DNA from: Pseudomonadota bacterium
Lineage (GTDB): Bacteria > Pseudomonadota > Gammaproteobacteria > Xanthomonadales > Xanthomonadaceae
Direction: 5' to 3'
Length of the DNA stretch: 58,101 nucleotides
Assembly: GCA_023388355.1 (NCBI GenBank)
Contig: JAEWGI010000051.1
Location: 1 to 58,101 of the forward strand
The notes under the pieces are model-generated. The model was not told the DNA's origin, did not search any database, and saw only the letters and a program-made list of their open reading frames with translations. Positions 24,517 to 33,268 of the stretch are shown here, in pieces. The stretch's first letter is position 1, and each line of letters opens with the position of its first letter. A program made the position numbers and the translations under genes.

Positions 24517-26486
24517 CCTCACCCATCCACGATCCCTCCCGGCGACGCTTCGTCGGAGCGCTCGCCGCCGGCTCCACCGTCGCCAACTTGCCCGGACATG
24601 GCCTCACCACGCTGCAGGAGTCTTCCATGGCGGACCTGATCGTCCACAACGCCAGAATCACCACCCTCGACCCGAAACAGCCACTGGCGACCGCCATCGC
24701 CGTCGCCAACGGCGTCGTCGTCGCAGTGGGCGATGAGGCGACGGTGATGGAGAAGGCGGGCAGCAACACCCGCATCGTCGATGCGGCCGGTCGCCGGCTC
24801 ATCCCCGGCCTGAACGACAGCCACACGCATCTGATCCGCGGCGGCCTCAACTACAACCTGGAGCTGCGCTGGGACGGCGTGCGCTCGCTGGCGGACGCAA
24901 TGGCGATGCTCAAGGCCCAGGTCGCGCGCACGCCAGCACCGCAGTGGGTGCGCGTGATCGGCGGCTTCACCGAGCACCAGTTCATCGAGAAGCGGATGCC
25001 GACGCTCGACGAGATCAACGCCATCGCACCGGATACACCGGTGTTCATCATGCGACTGTATGACCGCGCCCTGCTCAACCGTGCCGCGCTGCGCGCGGTT
25101 GGCTACGACAAGAGCACGCCCAATCCGCCCGGCGGCGATATCCAGCGCGACAAGGCGGGCAACCCGACCGGCCTGCTGCTGGCCAAACCCAATGCGGTGA
25201 TCCTGTACGCCACGCTGGGGGCCGGGCCGAAGCTTCCACCCGAGTACCAGATCAACTCCACGCGCCACTTCATGCGCGAACTCAACCGGCTCGGCATCAC
25301 CTCGGTGATCGATGCCGGCGGCGGCTTCCAGAACTACCCCGATGACTACGAGATCATCCGCAAGCTGCACGCCGATGACGAGCTCACCGTGCGCATCGCC
25401 TACAACCTGTTCACCCAGAACCAGGGCGGAGAACTGGCTGATTTCGAGCGTTGGACGTCGATGCTCTCTCCCCGCGAAGGCGACGACATGCTGCGCCACA
25501 ACGGCGCCGGCGAGATGCTGGTGTTCTCGGCGGCGGATTTCGAACTGCTCAGCGAGCCGCGTCCCGAACTGGCCCCGGCGCTTGAGCCGGATCTCGAACA
25601 GGTGGTGCGACTGCTGGCCGAACAGCGCTGGCCGTTCCGCATCCATGCCACCTACGAGGAAAGCATCACCCGCATCCTCGACGTCTATGAAAAGGTGGAC
25701 CGCGAGGTGCCGTTCGACGGGCTGCACTGGATCCTCGACCACGCCGAAACCATCTCCGACCGCAGCATCGATCGGGTGCACGCGCTCGGTGGCGGCATCG
25801 CCGTGCAGCACCGCATGGCCTACCAGGGCGAAGCGTTCGTCGAACGCCATGGTATCGAGGCGGGCGGGCGGACGCCGCCGGTCCGGCGCATGCTCGAAGC
25901 GGGCGCGCCGGTCGGCGCCGGTACCGACGCCACGCGCGTGGCGAGCTACAACCCGTGGGTGGCGCTGTACTGGCTGACCACCGGGCGCACGCTCGGCGGG
26001 CTGCAGCTATACGGCGACGACAACCGCCTCGAGCGCGAAGAAGCGCTGCGATTGTGGACGCATGGCAGCGCCTGGTTCTCCAGCGAGCAGGCGCACAAGG
26101 GCATCCTCGCCATGGGCCGGTTCGCGGACTTCAGCCTGCTCTCGGCCGACTACTTCAGCGTGCCCGACGAAGCGATCCAGGACATCACCAGCGTGCTGAC
26201 CGTGGTCGCCGGCAAGGTGGTGCATGGCGATGGCGAATACTCCGGGCTGGCGCCGCACCTGCCCGCGCCGATGCCGGACTGGTCGCCGGTACGCCATTTC
26301 GGCGGCTACCAGGGCGCGACGCTGGCACAGGCCTCGGCCACGTTCGCCGCTGCCCACGCACGCGCCCATCCCCACGGCAGCGGCTGCAACGTGCACGGTC
26401 ACGGCCATGCCGCGCAACGGGCCGCCCCCACCAGTGATTACCAGGGCTTCTGGGGCGCCCTGGGCTGCTCGTGCTTCGCATTCTGA
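24513..26486 (+). CDS. YtcJ-type metal-dependent amidohydrolase with Tat-like leader
   Basis: 657 residues from ATG 24513, overlapping the DoxX stop. Residues 1-38 look like a twin-arginine leader (SRRRFVGALAAGSTVA). The amidohydrolase_3 core follows: DLIVHNARITTLDP, LIPGLNDSHTHLIRGGL (metal His-x-His), HWILDHAETI, and GAGTDATRV for the metal-binding Asp. YtcJ-like enzymes hydrolyse N-acyl or formyl amides and are often exported. The C-terminus has a His/Cys-rich tail (HGSGCNVHGHGHA and ALGCSCFAF), unusual for the family and possibly metal-binding. An internal ATG at 24627 with AGGAG would give a leaderless protein. Confidence 0.9.
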   Translation: MTSPIHDPSRRRFVGALAAGSTVANLPGHGLTTLQESSMADLIVHNARITTLDPKQPLATAIAVANGVVVAVGDEATVMEKAGSNTRIVDAAGRRLIPGLNDSHTHLIRGGLNYNLELRWDGVRSLADAMAMLKAQVARTPAPQWVRVIGGFTEHQFIEKRMPTLDEINAIAPDTPVFIMRLYDRALLNRAALRAVGYDKSTPNPPGGDIQRDKAGNPTGLLLAKPNAVILYATLGAGPKLPPEYQINSTRHFMRELNRLGITSVIDAGGGFQNYPDDYEIIRKLHADDELTVRIAYNLFTQNQGGELADFERWTSMLSPREGDDMLRHNGAGEMLVFSAADFELLSEPRPELAPALEPDLEQVVRLLAEQRWPFRIHATYEESITRILDVYEKVDREVPFDGLHWILDHAETISDRSIDRVHALGGGIAVQHRMAYQGEAFVERHGIEAGGRTPPVRRMLEAGAPVGAGTDATRVASYNPWVALYWLTTGRTLGGLQLYGDDNRLEREEALRLWTHGSAWFSSEQAHKGILAMGRFADFSLLSADYFSVPDEAIQDITSVLTVVAGKVVHGDGEYSGLAPHLPAPMPDWSPVRHFGGYQGATLAQASATFAAAHARAHPHGSGCNVHGHGHAAQRAAPTSDYQGFWGALGCSCFAF

Positions 26487-26533
26487 GCTCGCCCCTCGCG
26501 CTTTCCGCCGTTGCACCGGCACAGGACATCACG

Positions 26534-28189
26534 ATGAACCAAGCTTCCCCAGCCCCGGACGTGGCCGCTCCCGGCCCTTGGACGCCGCTCACCCAGCCCA
26601 CGTTCCGGATGATGTGGCTGGCCGTGCTGGTCGGCAACATCGGCACCTGGATCCATGACGTCGCCGCGGCCTGGGTCATGGCCGAAAACACCGGCTCGCC
26701 CTTCATGGTGGCCGCCGTGCAGTCCGCCACCACCCTGCCCGTCGTACTGCTGGCCGTGATCGCCGGCACGCTGGCCGACATCGTCGATCGCCGCAAGTAC
26801 CTGCTCGTCGCCCAACTGTGGATGGTGCTGGTCGCCGGCACCCTCGCCCTGCTCGCGCATCTGGACATGCTCGGGCCCTGGGCCCTGATCGGGTTGACCT
26901 TCGCGCTGGGCGTCGGCGCGGCCATGGCCATGCCCGCCCAGCAGGCTACCGTGCCCGAGCTGGTGCCCCGCCACATGCTCAGCCCGGCGGTCGCCCTGTC
27001 CTCGCTGAGCATGAACATCGCCCGCGCCCTCGGGCCGGCCTTGGGCGGGCTGATCGTCGCCAGTGCCGGCATCGAATGGGCGTTCGCGATCAACGCGCTG
27101 AGTTTCCTGGGTATCGTGGTTGTGCTGGTTATCTGGCGCCGCACGCCGACAAGAACCGCACTGCCACCCGAATCGTTCGGTGTCGCCCTGCGCGCGGGGC
27201 TGCGCTATGCCACCCAGGCCTCGGTGCTGCAGTCGGTGCTGGTCAAGGCGGCGAGCTTCTTCATGTTCGCCAGTGCGTTGACCGCCCTGCTGCCGATCGT
27301 CGTCAATCGCGACCTTGAGGCCAGCGCCGGCACCTTCGGTCTGCTGCTCGGTTGTATCGGGATCGGTGCGATCACAGGCGCCGTGCTGCTGCCGAAGCTG
27401 CGGGCGCACGTCGGGCCGGACCGCCTGGTGCTGGTCGCCACCCTCGTCTATGCCGGCTGCATGCTTGCACTGGCGCTGCTGCGCAGCATCCCGGCGCTCT
27501 ACGTCGTCTCCCTGGTGAATGGATTCGCCTGGATCACCGTGCTGTCGTCATTGCAGATCGCAGCCCAGACATCGGTGCCGGCCTGGGTGCGCGCGCGCGC
27601 GCTGGCGCTCTACATCGTCGTGTTCTCCGGTGGCATGGCCATCGGCAGCCTCGGCTGGGGCACCCTCGCCCAGCAAACCAGCAGCACCACTGCCCTGATC
27701 GCCGCCGCTGTCGGCACTGTCATGGCGGCGCTCTTGGGCCTTCGCTTCCGCCTGGGCGATGCGGCCAACGTCAATGTCACCCCGTCCGGCCACTGGCCGC
27801 AGCCGGTCGTGGTGGATGACATCGCCGGCGACCGCGGACCGGTCCTGGTCACGATCGAGTACCGGATCGCGCTGGATCGCCGGGAAGAGTTCCTGCGCAC
27901 GATGCGTAGTCTCGGCCGCAGCCGTCGCCGCGATGGCGCGGTGCAATGGGGCGTTGCCGAAGACACCGAAACCCAGGGCACCTACCTGGAGTACTTCCTC
28001 GACAGCTCTTGGGTGGAGCACCTGCGCCAGCACGAACGGGTGACCGAAGACGAACGCGCGCTGCAGGCCCGGATCCGGCAGCTTCTGGCAGATCCGGACC
28101 AGGTCCCCAGCGTGCGCCATTTCGTTGGCGGCACGCCAGGCAAGCCACTGCGCCAGGCCAATGCCGCTGGCGTCCAGATCCTGGGATGA
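26534..28189 (+). CDS. MFS transporter (EntS/DUF894 type) with C-terminal ABM-like domain
   Basis: 551 residues from ATG 26534 (AGGACAT upstream). Residues 20-420 hold about 12 transmembrane helices; GTLADIVDRRKYL in the loop after helix 2 is the MFS motif A and MNIARALGPALGG is typical of the MFS_3 exporter branch. Residues 424-551 form a soluble extension (VTIEYRIALDRREEFLRTMR, then VQWGVAEDTETQGTYLEYF and SWVEHLRQHERVT) resembling an antibiotic-biosynthesis-monooxygenase/dimeric alpha-beta barrel, a pairing known in this branch. Probable role: proton-driven export of a small product of the island. It lies 47 bp after the amidohydrolase. Confidence 0.88.
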   Translation: MNQASPAPDVAAPGPWTPLTQPTFRMMWLAVLVGNIGTWIHDVAAAWVMAENTGSPFMVAAVQSATTLPVVLLAVIAGTLADIVDRRKYLLVAQLWMVLVAGTLALLAHLDMLGPWALIGLTFALGVGAAMAMPAQQATVPELVPRHMLSPAVALSSLSMNIARALGPALGGLIVASAGIEWAFAINALSFLGIVVVLVIWRRTPTRTALPPESFGVALRAGLRYATQASVLQSVLVKAASFFMFASALTALLPIVVNRDLEASAGTFGLLLGCIGIGAITGAVLLPKLRAHVGPDRLVLVATLVYAGCMLALALLRSIPALYVVSLVNGFAWITVLSSLQIAAQTSVPAWVRARALALYIVVFSGGMAIGSLGWGTLAQQTSSTTALIAAAVGTVMAALLGLRFRLGDAANVNVTPSGHWPQPVVVDDIAGDRGPVLVTIEYRIALDRREEFLRTMRSLGRSRRRDGAVQWGVAEDTETQGTYLEYFLDSSWVEHLRQHERVTEDERALQARIRQLLADPDQVPSVRHFVGGTPGKPLRQANAAGVQILG

Positions 28190-28250
28190 GCCCGACGTGC
28201 CGGATCCATCCGCAGGCAGCCCTGGATCGCCGCGTGCATGCGCGGCACGC

Positions 28251-29606
28251 ATGCACGCGATGTGGCTCGGCATCTCCCTGTTGCTGGCAGCCGATGCGGC
28301 GCTGGCACAGTTCCGTCCACTGCGTTTCGATGACGATTTCAGCGCCCAGCGCCACGCCTGCACCGCCGGCAGCCGCAGCGCGTGCTGGAAGGATCGTGCC
28401 GTTGGCGAGCACATGCGCCTCAGCGTCGGCGGCGACCTGCGCGTACGCTATGAATACACCGCCAATCCCCGCTACGGCCTGGAGCCCCAGGATCGCCGGG
28501 GCGTCTGGATGCAGCGCTACTCGGTCTTCGCCAACCTGCATCTGGGCGGGCAATGGCGCGGCTTCGCGCAACTGGCAAGCTCGCGTACCGGCGGCCGCAT
28601 CGGGGGCCCGTCCCCGGTGGACGAAAACCGGCTCGATCCCGCCAACCTGTTCATCGAGTGGCGGTCGGCACCGCGAGGCGATGACGGTATCGGCATGCGG
28701 GTCGGCATCCAGGAGCTGCAGTTCGGCTCGGCGCGGCTGATCGACGCACGGGAGGGCCCCAACGTGCGCCGCAGCTTCGAGGCCGTCCGCGCGTATGCGA
28801 GCCACGGGCGCTGGCGCGTCGATGCATTCGCCGCGGCCCCGCGGCAGAACCGCCAGGGCAGTTTCGACGATGCCCGCTCGTCGACGCAGGCATTGCGCGG
28901 CATCTACGCGACCCGCACCGCAGCCGCCGCGTCCTTGGACATCTACGCGCTGCATTACGAAGACACCCTCGCCCGCTACGTCCAGGGTGTCGCGCACGAG
29001 CGCCGCTGGACCCTCGGTGCCCGGGTGTACGGCCACCGCGGTGCGTGGGACTGGAACTGGGAAGCGATTGTCCAGGGTGGCCGCTTCGGCAACGCCGGCG
29101 TCCGCGCCTGGTCGCTTGCCAGCGATACCGGCTATACGTTCGGCGAGGTCGCCGGCCAGCCGCGGCTTGCCCTGCTCGTCGCCGTCGCAAGCGGCGACAG
29201 GGATCCCGACGACAACCGCCTCGGCACCCTCAATCCCCTCTACCCGCGTGGCAACTACTTTGGCGACGAAGCCACGCTCGGCCCCCGCAACTTCTTCAAC
29301 ATCCATCCCACGCTGACCGCACAGTTGACGCCGCGGGTCCAGCTGGATGCCAGCCTCGACTTCTTCTGGCGTCACAGCACCCACGATGGAATCTATGCGC
29401 CCAACGGTGCCGTGATCGCCTTCGCTGGCGAGAGCCGCGCCCGCCATGTCGCAACGATCGTGTCGCTGGGGGTCAACGTCGCCGTGTCAGCGGGCTGGTC
29501 CGCCGGCGCCGTCGTTGCATATGCGATGCCTGGTGAGTACCTGCGCGACGCCGGGGCCAGGGACGCGCTCAACCTAGTGAGCCTGACCTTGCGGTATCAG
29601 TTCTGA
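28251..29606 (+). CDS. alginate-export-family outer-membrane porin
   Basis: 451 residues from ATG 28251 (ATG 28260 also possible; the ribosome site is weak and the preceding gene ends at 28189). The N-terminus MHAMWLGISLLLAADAALA is a signal peptide. The rest alternates short beta-strands: VGGDLRVRYEYTANPRYG, YSVFANLHLGGQWRGFAQLA, VGIQELQFGSARLIDAREGPNVRR and a terminal LVSLTLRYQF that ends in Phe, as outer-membrane barrels do. The family (AlgE-like) includes 18-stranded barrels for polymer or small-acid passage. As last gene of the island after the exporter, it likely moves the same compound across the outer membrane. Confidence 0.85.
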   Translation: MHAMWLGISLLLAADAALAQFRPLRFDDDFSAQRHACTAGSRSACWKDRAVGEHMRLSVGGDLRVRYEYTANPRYGLEPQDRRGVWMQRYSVFANLHLGGQWRGFAQLASSRTGGRIGGPSPVDENRLDPANLFIEWRSAPRGDDGIGMRVGIQELQFGSARLIDAREGPNVRRSFEAVRAYASHGRWRVDAFAAAPRQNRQGSFDDARSSTQALRGIYATRTAAAASLDIYALHYEDTLARYVQGVAHERRWTLGARVYGHRGAWDWNWEAIVQGGRFGNAGVRAWSLASDTGYTFGEVAGQPRLALLVAVASGDRDPDDNRLGTLNPLYPRGNYFGDEATLGPRNFFNIHPTLTAQLTPRVQLDASLDFFWRHSTHDGIYAPNGAVIAFAGESRARHVATIVSLGVNVAVSAGWSAGAVVAYAMPGEYLRDAGARDALNLVSLTLRYQF

Positions 29607-29823
29607 GCCCGTCGGCTGGACTCTCCGGGAATCGGTACTCGCCACAACACCGAACATTTCAACGCACCCCTGATCCCATGCCCGACCTGCATCCCGCCAG
29701 CCTTCTTCCGCCCCCCGCTCACCATGCCGGAATCTCCACTTCAGAAGTATCCGCATGACGGGGAGCGTACGACGACATCATTGTTACATCCGGACCTGGC
29801 GGAAGACCGCACGACAGCAAACG

Positions 29824-30225
29824 CTACTTGCAGGCCCGGTTGACGTAGTCACCCCAGTTACGGAGTTCGTCATGGGTGCGCTTCAACCCGCGGCGATCGA
29901 AGTAGGCGTCCCTCTCGCGCCTGGCGGCTTCGCACCGGGCGTGCTTGCGCTGGGACTCGGTCTGACGTGGCGCCACGTAGTGCGCGCGCCCACGCTCCCG
30001 CCGCGTGGCCATGTCCCTTCGCTGGGCCTGCGCTCGCTCGCGCTGAATCTGCGTCTGCCTCGCGGGCGACACGACCGGTTCGGAGGCATCCCACGTCCTG
30101 GACGCGACGCCACTTGGACACGGGCGACTCTGGTAGACGGTTTCGCCAGCCGTCTCGCACTTGTAGACGTGTTGCGCACTCACCGGGAACACCACGGCGA
30201 GCGCAAGCCATCGAAGCTGTTTCAT
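29824..30225 (-). CDS. DUF4124 domain exported protein
   Basis: 133 residues from ATG 30225. A short signal peptide (MKQLRWLALAVVFPVSAQ) leads into HVYKCETAGETVYQSRPCP, the usual DUF4124 opening with its disulfide-forming Cys pair. The remainder is a highly charged helix rich in Arg and Gln with a further Cys pair near residue 98 and at the C-terminus (NRACK). DUF4124 proteins are small periplasmic proteins of unknown function, abundant in Xanthomonadaceae. No obvious operon partner. Confidence 0.85.
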   Translation of the reverse strand: MKQLRWLALAVVFPVSAQHVYKCETAGETVYQSRPCPSGVASRTWDASEPVVSPARQTQIQRERAQAQRRDMATRRERGRAHYVAPRQTESQRKHARCEAARRERDAYFDRRGLKRTHDELRNWGDYVNRACK

Positions 30226-30347
30226 GCCGGCCTCCCCAAGCGGAGCCGACTATAGTGCAAGCTGCGGCAGTCCCCTCCCCTCGCTTGCCCTGTCGGGGCT
30301 GTCAGAACAGCCGCCTGGCAAGCAATGGCAGCACCCCGACGCGCCCT

Positions 30348-31064
30348 TCAGCGGCGCGCGGATCGCCCGCGTCTTCCGCCGCTGCGTTTCCCGGCCGTGC
30401 GACTTTGCACGAACTCCGGGAAAGTCTCCTCCAGTGACGCCTCGTCCGGCAGGATGTAGAACACCCCGCCCCGCTCGAACGCCGGAGCGACGATCCCCTC
30501 GAAGAATCCGGGCGCGACATTGATGCAGCCATGAGTGATGCGGTTGTCGTCCGGCGATGGCGATTGAAGGCGTTCGGGGCGCTTCTCGGACGGGACGCCG
30601 GTCGCCGTCGGGTGCATGGAGACCGCGGAATCGTAGTCCACCCACAGCACGCGCCCGGCGTCGATCGATGGGCCGAAGCCGCCCACGAAGCGACCGGCAG
30701 GCGTGGTGCGGTCCCGACCCGGAATTTCGCGCAGGGCGAGACCGGCAATGCCGGGAGCCGAATGATCGCCGACCGCCGAGCCAAAGAGTGCAGGCGCCGC
30801 ACCACGAAGCCGGCCGTCGCCGCCGAAGACCAGGATCTGGGCCGCGGCCTTGTCCATGATCGCAAACGGATAGCCCTCGCTGTCCCTGGTTGCGACAACC
30901 CATCCCGCGAGTTCGATCACCGTGTCGGACACGTCCTGGTCCGGCGGAAGCTGGTCCACGGCGGCCATCGGCTGCGCGGCATCCTCGGCGTGGACCACGT
31001 TGACGCTCGCGAACGCCAAGGCGAGCGCCAGCGCGCCATAGGCGGCCCGGATCGTGGGGTGCAT
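30348..31064 (-). CDS. L,D-transpeptidase (YkuD-type) family protein, exported
   Basis: 238 residues from ATG 31064. Signal peptide about 1-25 (LALALAFASVNVVHA). The catalytic region reads NRITHGCINVAPGFFEG, the YkuD HGCxN/R motif with nucleophile Cys, preceded by TTPAGRFVGGFGP, the substrate-binding strand. GRVLWVDYDSAVSMHP sits between them. Such enzymes cross-link peptidoglycan or attach lipoproteins; the basic tail (KRSGGRRGRSARR) might bind the wall. The start is chosen because the upstream in-frame extension is not signal-peptide-like. Standalone gene on the minus strand. Confidence 0.8.
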   Translation of the reverse strand: MHPTIRAAYGALALALAFASVNVVHAEDAAQPMAAVDQLPPDQDVSDTVIELAGWVVATRDSEGYPFAIMDKAAAQILVFGGDGRLRGAAPALFGSAVGDHSAPGIAGLALREIPGRDRTTPAGRFVGGFGPSIDAGRVLWVDYDSAVSMHPTATGVPSEKRPERLQSPSPDDNRITHGCINVAPGFFEGIVAPAFERGGVFYILPDEASLEETFPEFVQSRTAGKRSGGRRGRSARR

Positions 31065-31178
31065 GGACGTATTGATGGGCGGTTCCTGGTGCGGGGACTG
31101 GGCGGGGAAAAGAAACCGGTGGTCAGCCTTGGCCACCGGGTCCCGGTCCAACTTTCGTTACTGACCGTGCAAGGACGA

Positions 31179-31448
31179 CTAGCCGCGCGGTACGCGACGC
31201 GGCGCGGTTTCAAGCTGCTGGACGCGACTTTCCAGCTGATCCAGCCGCTGGTTGGCCTGCTGCGCCGACTGACTGGCGGTTTCGGCACTCTGGGCTGCGC
31301 CCTGCACCCTCGTGTCGAGCTGATCGAGGCGCGAGTTGATCCTTGCGAAATCGTCGTCGTAGGTGGCGCAGCCGCCAAGACCGATGGCTGCGACCACCGC
31401 CACGCCGAGCATACGTGCCGCTGTCAGATGCTGTTTTGTCGGAAACAT
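31179..31448 (-). CDS. small alanine-zipper (Lpp-like) lipoprotein
   Basis: 89 residues from ATG 31448 with a perfect AAGGAGG. A lipobox (AAIGLGGC) puts the lipidated Cys near residue 27. The rest is a coiled coil with heptad pattern (INSRLDQLDTRVQGAAQSA, then SQSAQQANQRLDQLESRV). It resembles Pseudomonas OprI/Lpp-type outer-membrane lipoproteins; the final Arg-rich PRRVPRG lacks the C-terminal Lys that Lpp uses for wall attachment. Confidence 0.85.
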   Translation of the reverse strand: MFPTKQHLTAARMLGVAVVAAIGLGGCATYDDDFARINSRLDQLDTRVQGAAQSAETASQSAQQANQRLDQLESRVQQLETAPRRVPRG

Positions 31449-31908
31449 TCCAATCCTCCTTCGTCTGGGACCCCCGGAATATAGCCGGCTTTCTGTCGGG
31501 GCCATGACTCGGCTTCAGCTGGCGTTGGACTACGTGGATGGGCTGTGAAATGCGACGGCTCGGGGGCTGCAGCTCGACTCTATCGGTCTCCATGGCAGCG
31601 TTCGGTCGGCTGTCATGCCACCCTGCACAAGGTCACCGAGCCTGCTTCAGGGTCGAGACATGGCAGTGGCACCAGCACCACGCAGCCGGGTCGGGTCGCG
31701 TGTGCGCCGGCGTGGCAGGTGGGGATCTGCATGCCGATGGTCTGGCGCAGGACGCCGCTCCACCGCCGCTGGCTGCGGCAACTGCACTACTCGGGCTTTG
31801 TCGAAGCGGCCACCGCGGCGCTGCAAGGCGGCGCATGCCGGCAGGTGTTCGCAGCGGCTGCCGGTCGAACCCGGCGGGGCTCTCATCCCTGTGGCGGGAT
31901 CCCGGAAA
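31449..31908. other. gene-free stretch upstream of the lipoprotein gene
   Basis: About 460 bp between the lipoprotein start and the tRNA operon terminator. It should contain the lipoprotein promoter. Open frames occur on the plus strand but have no ribosome site and do not match a family; I consider them chance frames. Confidence 0.5.
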
Positions 31909-31938
31909 CGACAACGCCCGCTTTCGCGGGCGTTGTCG
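31909..31938 (-). terminator. intrinsic-type terminator of the tRNA operon
   Basis: A perfect 13-bp stem, CGACAACGCCCGC / GCGGGCGTTGTCG, with a TTTC loop, 8 bp past the tRNA-Glu 3' end in the direction of transcription. On the transcribed strand a short T run (TTTCC) follows. Confidence 0.8.
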
Positions 31939-31945
31939 CTGGATA

Positions 31946-32021
31946 TGGCGTCCCCACGGGGATTCGAACCCCGGTCGCTACCGTGAAAGGGTAATGTCCT
32001 AGGCCTCTAGACGATGGGGAC
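31946..32021 (-). tRNA. tRNA-Glu (anticodon TTC)
   Basis: 76 nt including an encoded CCA. Acceptor GTCCCC pairs with GGGGAC; D arm TCGTCTAGAGGCCTAGGACA; anticodon loop CCTTTCACG gives TTC; T arm CCGGGGTTCGAATCCCCGT, 18 nt of the canonical T-loop region. It is transcribed together with the tRNA-Ala 44 bp upstream. Confidence 0.97.
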
Positions 32022-32065
32022 ACTGTGAAGCGATTTATCCGTTTCCGCGGGCCTGGTGCGGAAAC

Positions 32066-32141
32066 TGGTGGAGCCAGGCGGGATCGAACCGCCGACCTCC
32101 TGCATGCCATGCAGGCGCTCTCCCAGCTGAGCTATGGCCCC
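32066..32141 (-). tRNA. tRNA-Ala (anticodon GGC)
   Basis: 76 nt with encoded CCA. It starts GGGGCCATAGCTCAGCTGGG (classic Ala D arm), has anticodon loop CATGGCATG with GGC, and T arm CGGCGGTTCGATCCCGCCT. It is the first gene of a two-tRNA transcript with tRNA-Glu. Confidence 0.97.
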
Positions 32142-32159
32142 ACTGCTGGAAAGCGCGAA

Positions 32160-32188
32160 ATTGTAGTGGCGGCCGGGTAGGCCGTCAA
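32160..32188 (-). promoter_or_regulatory. sigma-70 promoter of the tRNA-Ala/tRNA-Glu operon
   Basis: On the minus strand: TTGACG (32188-32183), a 17-bp spacer, then TACAAT (32165-32160), about 19 bp before the tRNA-Ala 5' end. A second TTGACA lies 10 bp further upstream. The match to consensus and the position make this the best promoter in the window. Confidence 0.85.
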
Positions 32189-32647
32189 CAACATGTCAAC
32201 GCGCCGCCGCCCTGGGCCTCCCCCCGCGTGCGGGCATTGCGCCCTTTAACGAGAGGAAGACTGGACGGGAGGCGCCGGAGGCGCGCGCGACCTGACGCGG
32301 CGACCGGCTTGCCTCGCCCACCCCGACCCGTACGCCCCCCTGGCGCGGCTTGCCCGCCGTTCGGATGGTCCGCGCGGCAGTGCCGCGCAAACCCACCATC
32401 CTTCCCCGGGAGAAGCCGATCCACCCCGTTGTCACAAACGACGTTCCCGCGAACGGGAGCCTGTTTTTTCCAGCCCCCGGGGCTGCCGAAAGACGGCCTC
32501 GGCCCGGCACCGCCCCTTCACCATCCATTTACACATCCCGCGGAAAATCGTTCATCAACCCTACAGTTGACTGTACCGATCGGGCTGATCGTGCGGCTTT
32601 TGCATCCGCTCCCCATGCTGTTACATCCAAGCTGCGAGGTCCGAGTC
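32189..32647. other. gene-free stretch between tRNA promoter and glycine-zipper gene
   Basis: About 460 bp. It contains GC-rich sequence with several short palindromes (for example around 32204-32300) reminiscent of dispersed intergenic repeats, and presumably the promoter of the rightward lipoprotein gene. No gene, RNA or clear promoter could be identified. Confidence 0.45.
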
Positions 32648-33109
32648 ATGAAAGCTGGAATGCTTGTCAAGCCGGTCGCACTGTCCTTCTGCATCGCTGC
32701 GCTGGGAGGCTGTGCCACCCACACTTCGCCGCAGACGTTCAACCAGTCCGAAGTCGGGCGGATGCAGACGGTTGAAATGGGTACCGTGTACGCGCTGCGC
32801 GAAGTGACGATCCAGAACGACTCGCGCGGCGTTGCGCGAATCACTGGCGCCCTCCTCGGTGGGATCGCCGGCAGCACCATCGGTGGCGGCAACCGCGCGA
32901 ACGCGGCGGGCGCAGTTGCCGGTGCGGCAGCCGGCGGCGCACTGGGCAACGCCGCCGCAACCGGCACCCGACCGGGAATCGAGATCACCGTGGACCTGGA
33001 CTCGGGCCTGACCGTGGCGGTGGCCCAGGACGGGAACATCAACCAGTTCAGGGTCGGTGATCGCGTCCGCGTCACATCCGATGGCGCAACCACGCGCATA
33101 TCGCGCTGA
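32648..33109 (+). CDS. SlyB-like glycine-zipper 2TM outer-membrane lipoprotein
   Basis: 153 residues from ATG 32648 (GAGG upstream). Signal peptide with lipobox ALGGC, lipidated Cys near 23. VARITGALLGGIAGSTIGGG and the following AAGAVAGAAAGGALGNA form the glycine-zipper 2TM domain, after the usual GTVYALREVTIQND strand; the C-terminal GIEITVDLDSGLTVAVAQD to FRVGDRVRVT completes the SlyB/Pcp family. These outer-membrane lipoproteins maintain envelope integrity and are often regulated by Mg2+ through PhoPQ. Followed by a strong terminator. Confidence 0.92.
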   Translation: MKAGMLVKPVALSFCIAALGGCATHTSPQTFNQSEVGRMQTVEMGTVYALREVTIQNDSRGVARITGALLGGIAGSTIGGGNRANAAGAVAGAAAGGALGNAAATGTRPGIEITVDLDSGLTVAVAQDGNINQFRVGDRVRVTSDGATTRISR

Positions 33110-33128
33110 ACGCCGCAGGCTGACCTGG

Positions 33129-33164
33129 AAAACCCCGCCGCTTCCGGCGGGGTTTTCTGTTTTA
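33129..33164 (+). terminator. rho-independent terminator after the SlyB-like gene
   Basis: A perfect 12-bp stem AAAACCCCGCCG / CGGCGGGGTTTT with a CTTC loop, then TCTGTTTT. Textbook structure, 19 bp past the stop. Confidence 0.93.
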
Positions 33165-33268
33165 CGGAGCGCGTGTTTCCAGGCGCGGGGTTCCAGAGTG
33201 CGGGTGCGCGTGCCTCCTCCAACCTTCGACACATCGGCCGGTCCGGAAGGACCGGGCCAGCCCGACCG

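Noticed and set aside
31538..32002. Rightward open frames ending inside the tRNA-Glu gene
   Set aside because: They run into a tRNA and its terminator in antisense and have no family match.
33165..33240. tRNA-like 3' half (GCGGGGTTCCAG ... CCTCCTCCA) after the SlyB-like terminator
   Set aside because: The T loop does not fit GTTCRANNC, the T stem does not pair and no acceptor or anticodon arm precedes it, so it is not a tRNA; at most a remnant.
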